Shown: positions 16,005 through 24,900 of the stretch, in pieces
Layout: each line of letters opens with the position of its first letter
How positions within the stretch are numbered: position 1 is the first letter of the stretch
Origin: JBBDYH01 sp040901795
GTDB taxonomy: Bacteria; Planctomycetota; Planctomycetia; Pirellulales; JALHPA01
Direction: 5' to 3'
Length of the DNA stretch: 44,461 bases
Assembly: GCA_040901795.1 (NCBI GenBank)
Contig: JBBDYH010000021.1
Span: 1 to 44,461 of the forward strand
Program-made: the position numbers and the translations under genes
Notes under the pieces: model-generated
Seen by the model: only the letters and a program-made list of their open reading frames with translations
Told to the model about the DNA's origin: nothing
The model's database searches: none

Positions 16005-16255
16005 CGACGCCCTCCCTTCCTGAAATACGCATCGAATCCGACGCGCTCAAAAAAAAGAGGGGCGTCGACTCCTTCCGCATCGCGCTGGTCGACAACGTCC
16101 CCGATCGACTCGCCGAACCAAATCCGTCCAGTGTGAGGCTCAACTCCCGCCGTCATGCCAAACTTGTCGGAAACGTCGTGCTGGCGTTGATAATCGGCCC
16201 AAATCTGTTTTGCCTTTTCCGTGTCCGCGGGCTTCCAGTCAATAGCGTTCGCCAT
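16001..16255 (-). CDS. Hypothetical 84-residue partner of the aspartic protease
   Basis: 84 residues, soluble, acidic and basic mixed, no cysteine. It begins with a helix-rich part (DTEKAKQIWADYQRQHD) followed by GMTAGVEPHTGRIWFGES and a short strand-rich end. ATG at 16255 with GGGAGG five to six bases before it. Its stop overlaps the protease start, so the pair is translationally coupled. Size, order and overlap resemble toxin-antitoxin operons, but no known antitoxin motif is visible. It could be an inhibitor, an adaptor or a substrate. Function unknown. Confidence 0.7.
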   Translation of the reverse strand: MANAIDWKPADTEKAKQIWADYQRQHDVSDKFGMTAGVEPHTGRIWFGESIGDVVDQRDAEGVDAPLFFERVGFDAYFRKGGRR

Positions 16256-16279
16256 AGAGTCCTCCCAATTGCATTATAC
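16256..16279 (-). promoter_or_regulatory. -10 box and strong ribosome site of the protease pair
   Basis: On the minus strand TATAAT spans 16279-16274 and GGGAGGA spans 16267-16261, immediately before the ATG at 16255. The implied leader is only about 10-12 bases. A TTGATA lies upstream, but its spacing (14 bases) is short. The pair therefore appears to have its own promoter, independent of cstA. Confidence 0.5.
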
Positions 16280-16299
16280 ATCCGCGGAGCTGTATCAAG

Positions 16300-18144
16300 T
16301 TACCCTGCCGGTTGAGCCGCCAAGGCCTCTTGTGCTCGCGGCGGAGTGCCGGGGCCGAGGAGCACGCGGATCGCTTCAACAAGCATCAGTCCGGCCAGCC
16401 CGACAAGCACGACGCCCGCCCAGGCAACCGGATCGGTTGGCACTTGGAATTGCCCGCTATCAGTTTGGAACTTCGGCCAGGTCATCGAGACAAGCGCCCA
16501 AGTGCTCATGACGTACATCAAGACCGTAGGGATGCCTGTCACGAACCACACCCACCGTGCCCGCCGTGTCCGCCAGAGCCAAACGGTCACTCCCAATAGC
16601 GTGAGCGCCGCGAGCAACTGATTGCTCGCTCCGAAAAGTGTCCAAAACGTCCGCCACGCAGGTACCGGTTGCCCCTCTGCGTTGACGGTGGTTTGCAGCA
16701 CAAAAAAGAGAGGCACTCCCGCGGTGAGCGTGGTCCCCAGCCAGCGGCCCTTGGCGTCGTGCCAGCCGGTCAACTCTTGGACAATGAATCGGCCGAGGCG
16801 CGTACAAACGTCGAGCGTGTCGTAGACAAACGTCGTGAATGCCATCAGCCCGAAAGCGAAAGCAAACGTGAACGGGATACCAGTCACGGAGAGGAACTGC
16901 CCGATGCCGTTGGCGTAAATGATGTTCGGACCCCCCTTCATCACGTCTGCATCGCTTGCGTTGCTCTGCGAAAGGATCATCACCGTTGCCAGCGCCAGTA
17001 CGGCCACCATTGCCTCGAGCAGCATCGCGCCGTAGCCGATCGGCCTGGCGTCGGTCTCGCGTCGGAGCTGTTTCGAGGTCGTCCCGCTGGCGATCAGCGA
17101 ATGAAAGCCCGAGCACGCGCCGCAGGCGATCGTGATGAACAAGAACGGCAACAGCAATTCCCCCCCTGGGCCCGCGGCATTCCATCCCTTGAAGCCGTCG
17201 TACTGGATCTCAAATCCGCCAAACAGCACGCCCGCACCGCCGGCAATCAAGGCTGCATAGAGAAAATAGCCGCCCAAGTGCCCGCGCGGCTGCAACAACA
17301 GCCAGACCGGAATCGCGCCGGCTATCAGGCAGTATCCGAGCAGTACGACGTCCCAAAGCTTGTGCGCCGCCTGGTCGGCTTGGGCCAGCGTAAGCTCCGG
17401 CTGAAAGTACTGAACCATTAAGCCGACATCGAGCGGGATGTATTGGCCCAGCCAGATCGTCACGCCGACCAGCGGCAGGAAGATGAGCGTGGCCAGCCCC
17501 AGCGATAGCCTCGTGTAGCGCAAGAGCAAGCCCATGATGATCGGCAGCGCAAGATACAAAAGCGACGAAGTGGCGATCGCGCCGCCGGTCACGCCTCCGC
17601 TTTCGCTGATGTTGGCCGCTGAGACTGCTTCTGCGGCGGGTGGTTCCTGTCCCAATCGCCTCCATTCCGGCCCACCGATAAAGGCCGCGGCGGTGATGTC
17701 GGTGAAGGCGACGATGATGTAAACCAGCGCAATCCAGATGAACGAGAGGAACATCAGGTACGAGCGCTCGCTCATGTGTTCGCGGACCACTTCGGCGATG
17801 CTGCGTGCCTTGTGGCGGATCGAAGCCACCAAGGCCGACAGGTCGTGCACACCGCCAATGAAAATCGCGCCGATGAGAATCCACAGCACCGCCGGTATCC
17901 AGCCGAACCACAAGCCCGCCAGAATCGGCCCCACGATCGGTCCGGCGGCGGCAATCGCCGAGAAATGCTGTCCGAGCAAGAACTTCGGCTCGATCGGCGA
18001 GTAGTCCACGTCGTCGCGTAGTTCGATGGCGGGCGTTTCTCGCCGGGGGTCAAGCTCGAACAGGCGGGCAAGTATGCGCCCGTACGTGAAATATGCAATG
18101 AGCAGGACGGCGGCCGAGATGAGGGCCAGAGCAAGGAGGGTCAT
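16300..18144 (-). CDS. cstA: Carbon starvation protein CstA family transporter
   Basis: 614 residues from the ATG at 18144 (MTLLALALISAAVLLIAYF), which matches family starts; the open frame extends to 18225 without conserved sequence. A polytopic inner-membrane protein with well over ten hydrophobic segments. Family signatures: YSPIEPKFLLGQHFSAIAAA, GPIVGPILAGLWFGWIPAVLW, GAIFIGGVHDLSALVASIRH, CGACSGFHSLIASGTTSKQL, and TFVYDTLDVCTRLGRFIVQE. CstA/BtsT relatives import peptides or pyruvate during starvation. The gene is transcribed toward the protease pair but is separated from it by the pair's own promoter. Confidence 0.94.
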   Translation of the reverse strand: MTLLALALISAAVLLIAYFTYGRILARLFELDPRRETPAIELRDDVDYSPIEPKFLLGQHFSAIAAAGPIVGPILAGLWFGWIPAVLWILIGAIFIGGVHDLSALVASIRHKARSIAEVVREHMSERSYLMFLSFIWIALVYIIVAFTDITAAAFIGGPEWRRLGQEPPAAEAVSAANISESGGVTGGAIATSSLLYLALPIIMGLLLRYTRLSLGLATLIFLPLVGVTIWLGQYIPLDVGLMVQYFQPELTLAQADQAAHKLWDVVLLGYCLIAGAIPVWLLLQPRGHLGGYFLYAALIAGGAGVLFGGFEIQYDGFKGWNAAGPGGELLLPFLFITIACGACSGFHSLIASGTTSKQLRRETDARPIGYGAMLLEAMVAVLALATVMILSQSNASDADVMKGGPNIIYANGIGQFLSVTGIPFTFAFAFGLMAFTTFVYDTLDVCTRLGRFIVQELTGWHDAKGRWLGTTLTAGVPLFFVLQTTVNAEGQPVPAWRTFWTLFGASNQLLAALTLLGVTVWLWRTRRARWVWFVTGIPTVLMYVMSTWALVSMTWPKFQTDSGQFQVPTDPVAWAGVVLVGLAGLMLVEAIRVLLGPGTPPRAQEALAAQPAG

Positions 18145-18442
18145 GGCGGCAGGAAGAGGTTCGACCGATTGGAAGAGTAGTTGATGTCTACTATTACGAT
18201 ACCGAGCCGGTATAGCGCGAAGCAAGTTCGGCTAGCAGTCCACGCGTCGGTATCCGGCAAAACTCGCCCTTATTGCGCAACCACCGAACCCCTATAATCG
18301 CTTCATCGACCGCAAGCCGCGGCCTTCCGGCACGGAGCTGCTCACTACGACTCCTGAACTCTTTGCTGAAGTTCAAGCTTTAGCTTGCTGCCAAACAGGC
18401 TAAAGCCTGAACTCCAACAGTCCCTGACCACCGACTACTTGC
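18145..18442. other. Divergent intergenic region cstA / trxB
   Basis: 298 bases. A TATAAT at 18293-18298 on the plus strand is a candidate -10 for trxB, but no matching -35 stands at proper distance. The only other structure is the hairpin at 18371-18412. Confidence 0.4.
18371..18412. repeat. Palindromic element before trxB
   Basis: 17-base arms GTTCAAGCTTTAGCTTG (18371-18387) and CAGGCTAAAGCCTGAAC (18396-18412), two mismatches, 8-base loop. It lies in the leader of trxB if transcription starts near 18305, about 30 bases before the ATG. From memory, similar GTTCAGGCTTTAGCCTG palindromes recur in planctomycete intergenic regions; this was not checked. Confidence 0.65.
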
Positions 18443-19489
18443 ATGGAACGACTCGTTATTATCGGTAGCGGCCCGGCCGGTTGGACCGCCGCCATTTACG
18501 CCGCGCGCGCCAACCTGGAGCCGCTCGTCTACGAGGGTGCGATCACCGAAGAGAACCGCATCAACGGCACGCTGCCGCTGGGCCAGCTCGCGCTCACCAC
18601 CGAGGTCGAAAACTACCCCGGTTTCCCGTCGGGCGACATGGAGCCGTACCTCGACGCCGCGATCCACGAAGACCGCCGCATGCTCATGGCGCCGCATCAC
18701 AAACACGGCGTGAGCGGTCCGGAGTTGATGGAGCTGATGCGGCAACAGGCGCTCAATTTCGGCACGCGGATTGTCACCGACGACATTGCCAAGGTCGATT
18801 TGAGCCGCCGCCCTTTCAAGCTAACACCACTCGCCGGCGATCCGCTCGATGCGCAGTGCGTGATCATCGCCACCGGGGCGCGGGCGAACTACCTTGGCCT
18901 GCCGTCCGAAGAAGCTTACAAGAACCTCGGGGTCAGCGCCTGCGCCGTCTGCGATGGCGCCTTGCCACGGTTTCGCAACAAGCCGCTGGCCGTCATCGGC
19001 GGCGGCGACTCGGCCGTGGAAGAGGCGACGTACCTGAGCAAATTCGGCAGCAAGGTGTATCTTGTCCACCGTCGCGATCAACTTCGCGCGTCAAAGATCA
19101 TGGCCGAGCGCGCGCTCAATGATCCCAAAATCGACATCGTCTGGAACCACGAAATGGCCGAGGTGCTTGGCGACGGGCACCAAGGCGTGAGCGGCATCCG
19201 GCTCAAAAGCACGGCGACGGGCGAGGTCCACCAGCGCGACGTGACAGGCATTTTTCTGGCGATCGGACACACGCCCAACACGGCCTTTTTGGCGGGCCAG
19301 GTGGAGCTGACCACGAAAAAGTACATCAAGTGGACGGTTCCGTTTCGCACGAACACCAGCGTGGAAGGTGTCTTTGCGGCCGGCGATGTCGCCGACGATT
19401 ACTACCGCCAGGCGGTCACCGCCGCCGGCACGGGCTGCATGGCCGCCCTCGACGCGGAGCGGTGGCTGGCACATCAGATTGACCACTGA
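18443..19489 (+). CDS. trxB: Thioredoxin reductase
   Basis: 348 residues. A flavoprotein that passes electrons from NADPH to thioredoxin. FAD motif IIGSGPAGWTAAIYAAR (6-22), redox pair CAVC (Cys167, Cys170), NADPH loop VIGGGDSAVEEATYL, and the C-terminal FAD motif VFAAGDVADDYYRQAVTAAGTGC. Compared with the E. coli enzyme there are extra residues after LVYEGA (the EENRINGTLP stretch) and after TTEVENYPGFPSGD (the EDRRMLMAPHHKHG stretch), near the FAD side. Catalytic features are complete. Confidence 0.95.
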   Translation: MERLVIIGSGPAGWTAAIYAARANLEPLVYEGAITEENRINGTLPLGQLALTTEVENYPGFPSGDMEPYLDAAIHEDRRMLMAPHHKHGVSGPELMELMRQQALNFGTRIVTDDIAKVDLSRRPFKLTPLAGDPLDAQCVIIATGARANYLGLPSEEAYKNLGVSACAVCDGALPRFRNKPLAVIGGGDSAVEEATYLSKFGSKVYLVHRRDQLRASKIMAERALNDPKIDIVWNHEMAEVLGDGHQGVSGIRLKSTATGEVHQRDVTGIFLAIGHTPNTAFLAGQVELTTKKYIKWTVPFRTNTSVEGVFAAGDVADDYYRQAVTAAGTGCMAALDAERWLAHQIDH

Positions 19490-19498
19490 GACACATTT

Positions 19499-19595
19499 GG
19501 AGTGCGACGACTTGTCGTCGCCTTCTTTTTCATGGACGTCTTGCGGCTATAGAGACGTATTTGAAATCCAAAGCGGTGACGAGTCACCGCACTCC
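19499..19595. repeat. Large inverted repeat after trxB
   Basis: Outer arms GGAGTGCG (19499-19506) and CGCACTCC (19588-19595). Inside lie GACGACTTGTCGTC (19504-19517) and GGTGACGAGTCACC (19575-19588), each itself palindromic. The right part, TTGAAATCCAAAGCGG to ACCGCACTCCA, recurs as a variant at 36917-36961. It may end the trxB transcript, and it supplies the last codons of the small minus-strand ORF that stops at 19584. Confidence 0.65.
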
Positions 19596-19760
19596 AGATC
19601 GCGGGTTGCCCTGACCGCGCATCTGCCGCTCGTGCACGCGAAGGAGGCTGGCGATGTAGGGGTCAGCCCAGGGGAGCAGGTCGGCGTGATCCGACACTTG
19701 CCGACGGGTTGCGTCCGCCTCTTTGTTTGTGAGCCTGTTGGGCCGTCGTTTCATGTTCAT
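19584..19760 (-). CDS. Small 58-residue hypothetical protein
   Basis: ATG at 19760 with an excellent ribosome site (GGAGGA, about eight bases upstream). The product is very basic at the start (MNMKRRPNRLTNKEADATRR) and helical, then SDHADLLPWADPYIASLLRVH. No membrane segment or known motif is recognised. The last residues (about NPRSGVR) and the stop lie inside the large inverted repeat at 19499-19595, so the natural C-terminus may have been replaced. The Shine-Dalgarno and protein-like composition argue that it is real; the function is unknown. Confidence 0.55.
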   Translation of the reverse strand: MNMKRRPNRLTNKEADATRRQVSDHADLLPWADPYIASLLRVHERQMRGQGNPRSGVR

Positions 19761-20019
19761 CGTCGCAATCCTCCGTGTTAACCGATGCTGGGCGCCCCTG
19801 CAACCAGCCGATCGCTGAATGCTGGCGACGTATGGCAATCGGCGCGCCAATGACGACTCGCAGCATCATTGCCCATCTTACAGAAACGACGTAAGCTTCG
19901 GTCGAACAACGGCTTACCGAGGTTGAGAATCGCCCGACGAGCCGGCAATGCATCCCGCTGCAAGGAAAGAATTACAATCGTTGAACGTCCATGCGTCACC
20001 CGCCGCGCCGAGTGGTTAA
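19761..20019. other. Intergenic region, nothing assigned
   Basis: Between the 58-residue ORF and the end of the ctpA-type gene. No open frame of quality, no tRNA (a tRNA-like string near 20007 was rejected) and no clear promoter was seen. Confidence 0.4.
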
Positions 20020-20057
20020 GCGCCGTCGCGAGTTGGCTCTAACCGTAGCGAGCGGCG
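20020..20057 (-). terminator. Hairpin just after the ctpA-type gene
   Basis: Arms GCGCCGTCGC (20020-20029) and GCGA-G-CGGCGC (20047-20057), ten pairs with one bulged base and a 17-base loop, starting four bases past the stop of the minus-strand protease gene. No U-run follows, so intrinsic termination is uncertain. Confidence 0.4.
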
Positions 20058-20061
20058 CATG

Positions 20062-21381
20062 CTAAGCCGCGTTCGTCTTTGCGCTCACGTCGTCAAGCTG
20101 CTTCTCCAAGTACTCGAGCGCTTTACCGAGCTGCTTGTCGGCCTCGTCCAGTTTCGGCGCCTTGTCATTCTTCGAGGCCACGTCGCGCTTTCTCCACCAC
20201 TCGGCCCAATTGCTCAACTCTTCGTCGCTGAGTTTAATCCGGTAGCCCTCGTTCGGCATCACGCCCCATTCGGCTTGCTCGTTCTCGTGACCGTCCGGTT
20301 GCGTTGGGTCCGGCCGGCGGTGAATCTTCTTGTTGCTTGGCCGGAAGTAGTACGCGGTGGTCAACTTAAGATCGCGGTGGCCGTCGCCGAGTGGGATCAC
20401 GCTCTGCACGGTCCCTTTGCCGTAACTGCGTTCGCCCACGACGAGCGCTCGCCCATGATCCTGCAGCGACGCCGCCACGATTTCGCTGGCGCTGGCGCTG
20501 TATCGATTAATCAGCACGACCATTGGGAAACCCGAGTAAGTGCCCGGAGCGGTGGCCTGATAGTGCTCACGGACTAAATTCGCATCACGCCCGCGGACCG
20601 TGGCGATTGTGCCACTTTCCAGGAATAGGTCCGAGGCGTAGACGGCAGCATCCAGGTATCCCCCCGGATTGTTCCGCAGGTCGAGCACCAAGGCGTCAAA
20701 GCCTTTGTCTTCGAGGTTGGTCATCACGGTTTCAAGCTCTTCGCGCGTGTGCTTGCCGAAGTTGATGATCCGCACGTACGCGATGCGCGGATGGCCTGGC
20801 AGAAAGAAGCTCCAATCCCCATCGGGCCGGCGCGTGTCGCCCAGCACCGAAGGAACCTGAATGATCGCCCGCTCGATTGCCGCCATCTCGATTGGCTCCT
20901 TGACATCGGGCCGCGCGATGGTGAGCTTGACCGCATCGCCGGGCTTACCCTTGATGTGCGCGGTCGGGTCATCCAACTCCTTTACGTTCTTGCCATCGAT
21001 GCGGACGATCTTGTCGCCCGCCAGGATCCCCGCCCGGTAGGCCGGCGTATCGACGATCGTGGCTACGACCGTCAATTCGCGTGTCTTCGGATCGTGGTTG
21101 ATATGGATGCCGATACCGCCAAATTCCTGATCGAGCGACTGGCGAAATTCGTCGCTCTCGGCGGGACCAATGTACATCGAGTTTTCGTCCAGTTCACCCA
21201 GCATGCCATTCACCGCCGAGGCAAACAGCCGCTCCGTGTTGACATCTTCCACATACCGCTCTTCGACGTGCTCCATGATCTCGGCAAAGTAGCGGCCATA
21301 GGGATTGCGATCCTGAGCCTGATAGCAGACGAACGAGACCAAAGCGGTAAACAAGATGGCCAGCAAATTGGCGCGGGGCAT
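20062..21381 (-). CDS. ctpA: C-terminal processing peptidase (S41, CtpA/Prc type)
   Basis: 439 residues; GGAG about nine bases before the ATG. An N-terminal signal or anchor (ANLLAILFTALVSFVCY) places it in the periplasm. A helical entry domain (YFAEIMEHVEERYVEDV) is followed by a PDZ domain at about 85-165 (FGGIGIHI, GDKIVRIDGKNV) and the S41 core. Catalytic Ser297 in NRYSASASEI and Lys322 in SYGKGTVQ are 25 residues apart, exactly the Ser-Lys dyad spacing of E. coli Prc. LVLDLRNNPGG is also typical. Its C-terminal extension (about 375-439) is charged and coiled. It trims or degrades envelope proteins. Confidence 0.94.
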   Translation of the reverse strand: MPRANLLAILFTALVSFVCYQAQDRNPYGRYFAEIMEHVEERYVEDVNTERLFASAVNGMLGELDENSMYIGPAESDEFRQSLDQEFGGIGIHINHDPKTRELTVVATIVDTPAYRAGILAGDKIVRIDGKNVKELDDPTAHIKGKPGDAVKLTIARPDVKEPIEMAAIERAIIQVPSVLGDTRRPDGDWSFFLPGHPRIAYVRIINFGKHTREELETVMTNLEDKGFDALVLDLRNNPGGYLDAAVYASDLFLESGTIATVRGRDANLVREHYQATAPGTYSGFPMVVLINRYSASASEIVAASLQDHGRALVVGERSYGKGTVQSVIPLGDGHRDLKLTTAYYFRPSNKKIHRRPDPTQPDGHENEQAEWGVMPNEGYRIKLSDEELSNWAEWWRKRDVASKNDKAPKLDEADKQLGKALEYLEKQLDDVSAKTNAA

Positions 21382-21474
21382 GGAGAGGTACTCCGAGGGT
21401 TATTCATTTCATCGTATCGCGTCTAAGGTTTAACGTCCAAGGACGAAGGGCCACGTTCTCGGAGCGGCGAGGGC

Positions 21475-21505
21475 CAATTGCAAAATGCAAATTACAAATT
21501 GCAAA
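21475..21505. repeat. AT-rich short repeat
   Basis: CAATTGCAAAATGCAAATTACAAATTGCAAA-like sequence: three or four overlapping copies of (T)GCAAA(T) in a GC-rich background, partly palindromic. Possibly a dispersed repeat; no gene or known binding site was assigned. Confidence 0.4.
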
Positions 21506-21610
21506 GTGTGACGGAGGACATTGCCATGGCGGCGGTTCAGAAGCCGGGCGCAAAGGCGTAACGCCGGCCATTTCTTTACGCTCCCTGGCAAAATAAAAAT
21601 TCTCCGCCCT

Positions 21611-21688
21611 TGCGGTTTACCGCAAATTCTATAATACCGCAAAATCAAGTGACCGATTGCTTGACAGCTTGTTGAGGCAAGCTATAGT
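21611..21688 (+). promoter_or_regulatory. Strong sigma70-type promoter with palindromic candidate operators
   Basis: TTGACA (21661-21666), 16-base spacer, TATAGT (21683-21688): the best promoter in the window. The spacer itself holds an inverted repeat GCTTG-TTGAGG-CAAGC. Fifty bases upstream is the palindrome TGCGGTTTACCGCA (21611-21624), and its half-site ACCGCA returns at 21636-21641. These are reasonable operator candidates. The promoter faces the giant-protein gene. Confidence 0.65.
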
Positions 21689-21971
21689 GCGACCCGTCCG
21701 ATCGAGTGCGACGCGCAAGCATCAGGGCGATTTGCGGGTAGTTGTTATCTTTGACCCACTTCTAAGAGTTCCGAGTTTTTCTCTTGCGGCGCGTAATCTC
21801 AGTTCGGCGAAAACCGCAACAGGACCAGTAAGGGCGGAGACCGGTTGAGGGCAGGAATCAGAAAGGGCAGCGGTTGAGTCCACGAGTGGGGTTTTCCTGT
21901 GAAGTGCGCAACGGGGCTCATCTTTGGCAGGGATTGTCCGGGCTATCTTCTTTGACGTGGGAGTCGTCGCC

Positions 21972-24900
21972 ATGCGCAAGCGTTCTCGCTGCCAGTCCGT
22001 TCGTCGTTCGAGCCACCGTTCGTTCACCGCTTGTTTTGAGCCGTTGGAGGAGCGGCGGCTGCTTGCCGGCTTGCCGGCCAATACGTTGGCGCTGTTTGAG
22101 GGCGGCATCGACGCCGCCGGTGAGACAGACACGGTGCAGATTCATTTGACACCCCAGAACTTCGCGATTGGCAATGCCGACGGCGGCCATATCACTCTGG
22201 GCTTTGTGGTTCAGCCGCAGGACAGCGGCTTGCTGCCCGAAGCTGTGCAGATCGACAAATTGAGCGGGCCCGGCAACGTCCCGGTCATTTTCGAGAAGAC
22301 CGGGCTGTCCGACGGCAGCAGCCTGGTGCTGGCCAAGCTGAAGCACGGCGACTACGAGATCGACATCACGAGCCGAAACAACACCATCGGCGGCTGGCAG
22401 CTTCAAGTGTTTCTGGCCGGCGACGTCGACGGCGACTTTGTCATCAACACCGCCGACAGCAATCTTCTCAGGCAGGCCATGCAGGGCACTCCCACGCCCG
22501 CGATTCTCGCTGTCGGCGATATCAACCGCGATGGCCGGATCACCGGCTACGACCTGGCGCGGGCAGACACCAACAAAGGGGTATCAACCTCCGTTCGCAT
22601 ACTCACCGTGTCGGCCGGTCTCGATCCAACAGACGACACCGGTCTGGCGGGCGACAACCTCGTCAGGCATACGCCGGTCGACATCATCGGCACGACGCAA
22701 GCCGGCGCAACTGTGCTGCTCGACAAAGACGGCGACGGCTTCGACGACGGCACGACCACCGCCAGCGCCGGCAGTCCGACTAACTACGCGCTATCGGCGG
22801 GTCTGATACCAGGAGCGAATCTGCTCCGCGTCGAAGCGCGCGATGCGTTTGGGCAAACAGCCCACGCGCAGACGACCGTCACGCTCGATGCCATCGCGCC
22901 GACGGTCGTTTCGACCACACCCGCGGCCGGTGCGACGATCGATCCGCCCGGCAGCGGCAATATCGTCGTCCATGTGATCTTCAGCGAGCCGATGATCGGC
23001 GCGAGCGTGCTCTCGTCGCTTTCCGTTTCAGGGAACGACACAGGCGCTATCACGCCGCTCGGCGCGCAGTACAACGACTCCACGCGCACGCTGACGTTCG
23101 AGATCGGCCAGTCTCTGACCGACAGCAATATCAGCGTGACGGTCGGCGCGACTGCAGCCGACCTGGCCGGCAATGGCCTCGCCGGTGGATCGTTTCCGTT
23201 CAGCTTCAACGTTAATCGCGTCGTGGGGATCACGCAGATTTCACCCGCCAACGGCGAGGAGTTGGTTTCACTGACGCGGGAAGCAATTATCCGGTTTTCG
23301 GCGCCTGTCGATCCAACGACTGTCACATCCAACGCCATTCAGGTTATTTCGCTGGGCGCGACAGTGTCCGGCCGGTTGATGGTCAGCTCGACCGAGCGGT
23401 TCGTGACGTTCTTCCCCAACCAGCCTTGGAACGCCAGCACCGAGGTCCGCATCCGGATCGACGGCGACCGGATCATGGGACGCAATGGCCGCGCGCTCGA
23501 CGCCGACGGCGACCGCCAACCCGGCGGGCACCGCACCGCCGACTTCACCACGCTGCCTCTCACGCGCATCCCCGGCACCAACGTGTTTGGCTTCGTGCGT
23601 GACTCGTTCACCCAAGCGCCGATTGCCGGCGTGACGATCCGCGTCGACGCATTCCCGCAGGCCAACGCCGTGACCGACGCCAACGGCCGCTTCGAGCTCC
23701 GCGACATGCCGGCGCCCGAGTTCTTTGTCCACATCGACGGCTCGACGGCCGCCGCACCCGCCGGGTTTGTGTACCCAGTCGTCGGCAAGCCGTTCCACAG
23801 CGTACCGGGACAGACGGTGCAGCTTGAAATGGACCGTGAGCCGTTCGACATCTTCTTGCCGCCGATGGCCCTTGGAGACATCCAGCCGCTTTCGCCTACT
23901 CAGACGACCGAAGTCGGCTTTGGCAACGCAGGGCGAGCCGACCTGGTCGAGATGTTCCCGAACCTCGACCCGTCCATTTGGGACCGGATGCAAGTCAGCT
24001 TCGCGCCCGGCGCTGCGGTGGACGAATTCGGCAACCGGGCCACTGAGGCGGCGATTATTCCCGTCCCGCCGGATCGCATTCCTGCTCCGTTGCCACCGAA
24101 CCTGAATCCGGAACTGGTGATTTCGATCCAGGCCGGCACCGCAACCAACTTCGACATCCCGGCGCCAGTGACGTTCCCGAATCTCGAAGGCCTTGCGCCG
24201 GGCGAAAAGAGCCTCATTTTCTCCTTTGATCACGATGCAGGCGAGTGGGTCGTGATCGGGGCGGGTTCCGTGAGTGCCGATGGATTAAGCATTGTGTCCG
24301 ACGTGGGCGTTGGAATTGCGGCGCCCGGATGGCATTTCACTTTCTCAGGGAGTCAGAACTTTGACTTGTTGTCACCAAATAATGGAGATAAGGATTATGA
24401 CACAAGACCAATCGATGGCGCAACGGACCTTGCCATCATCGCTGCAGCAGAAGCGGCTCTGTTATTACCGTTGGGGGGAACAATAATCGGCATTGGAGGC
24501 ATTCAGGTTGCTCGCGCATTTGGTTTCTCAACTGGCGATTTCGTGCACACGGCCTTGCATTTAGCAAACTTTCTCGCAAATACAGGAGCAACACTGAGCT
24601 ATCCGATCGGATCTGAAGCTTCGGATCTAGCCCGCGCAGACTCTAGTGTGATTGCGAATCACAATAGAATCCTAATGGATGTCAAGCGAGAGCTTGACGC
24701 GCGCGTCCAATCGGGAAGTGATGACACCTCGATTGAACTTGTTCTGGCACGAAGCCAAGCCAATGTCCGATTTACTACGCTGGATCTGTTTTTCGCATTT
24801 GGAGGAACACAAGGAATTAATGTCGAGGGCGAGGTCGACATCGTTGACGGCAGGTATGTTGGCTCCATTCGATATACCTATGCCGATACCTATGGTTACG

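Larger units (their letters stand above)
21382..21971. other. Divergent regulatory region and long leader of the giant gene
   Basis: 590 bases between the ctpA-type gene and the giant-protein gene. It contains an AT-rich A/T/GC repeat (21475-21505), a copy of the AAAGGCGTAA(C)GCCGGCC motif (21552-21569) and a strong promoter with palindromes (21611-21688). Downstream of the promoter about 275 bases of untranslated leader remain before the ATG at 21972. No known riboswitch was recognised in that leader. Confidence 0.5.

Noticed and set aside
20003..20060. tRNA-like string GCCGAGTGGTTAAG resembling a Ser/Leu D-arm
   Set aside because: No T-arm (GGTTCGA-type) or matching acceptor stem follows, and the right part forms a different hairpin next to the protease gene's stop.
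21689..21971. Possible riboswitch in the giant gene's leader
   Set aside because: No conserved core of c-di-GMP, cobalamin, TPP, SAM or glycine riboswitches could be recognised by eye; kept only as a question in the findings.
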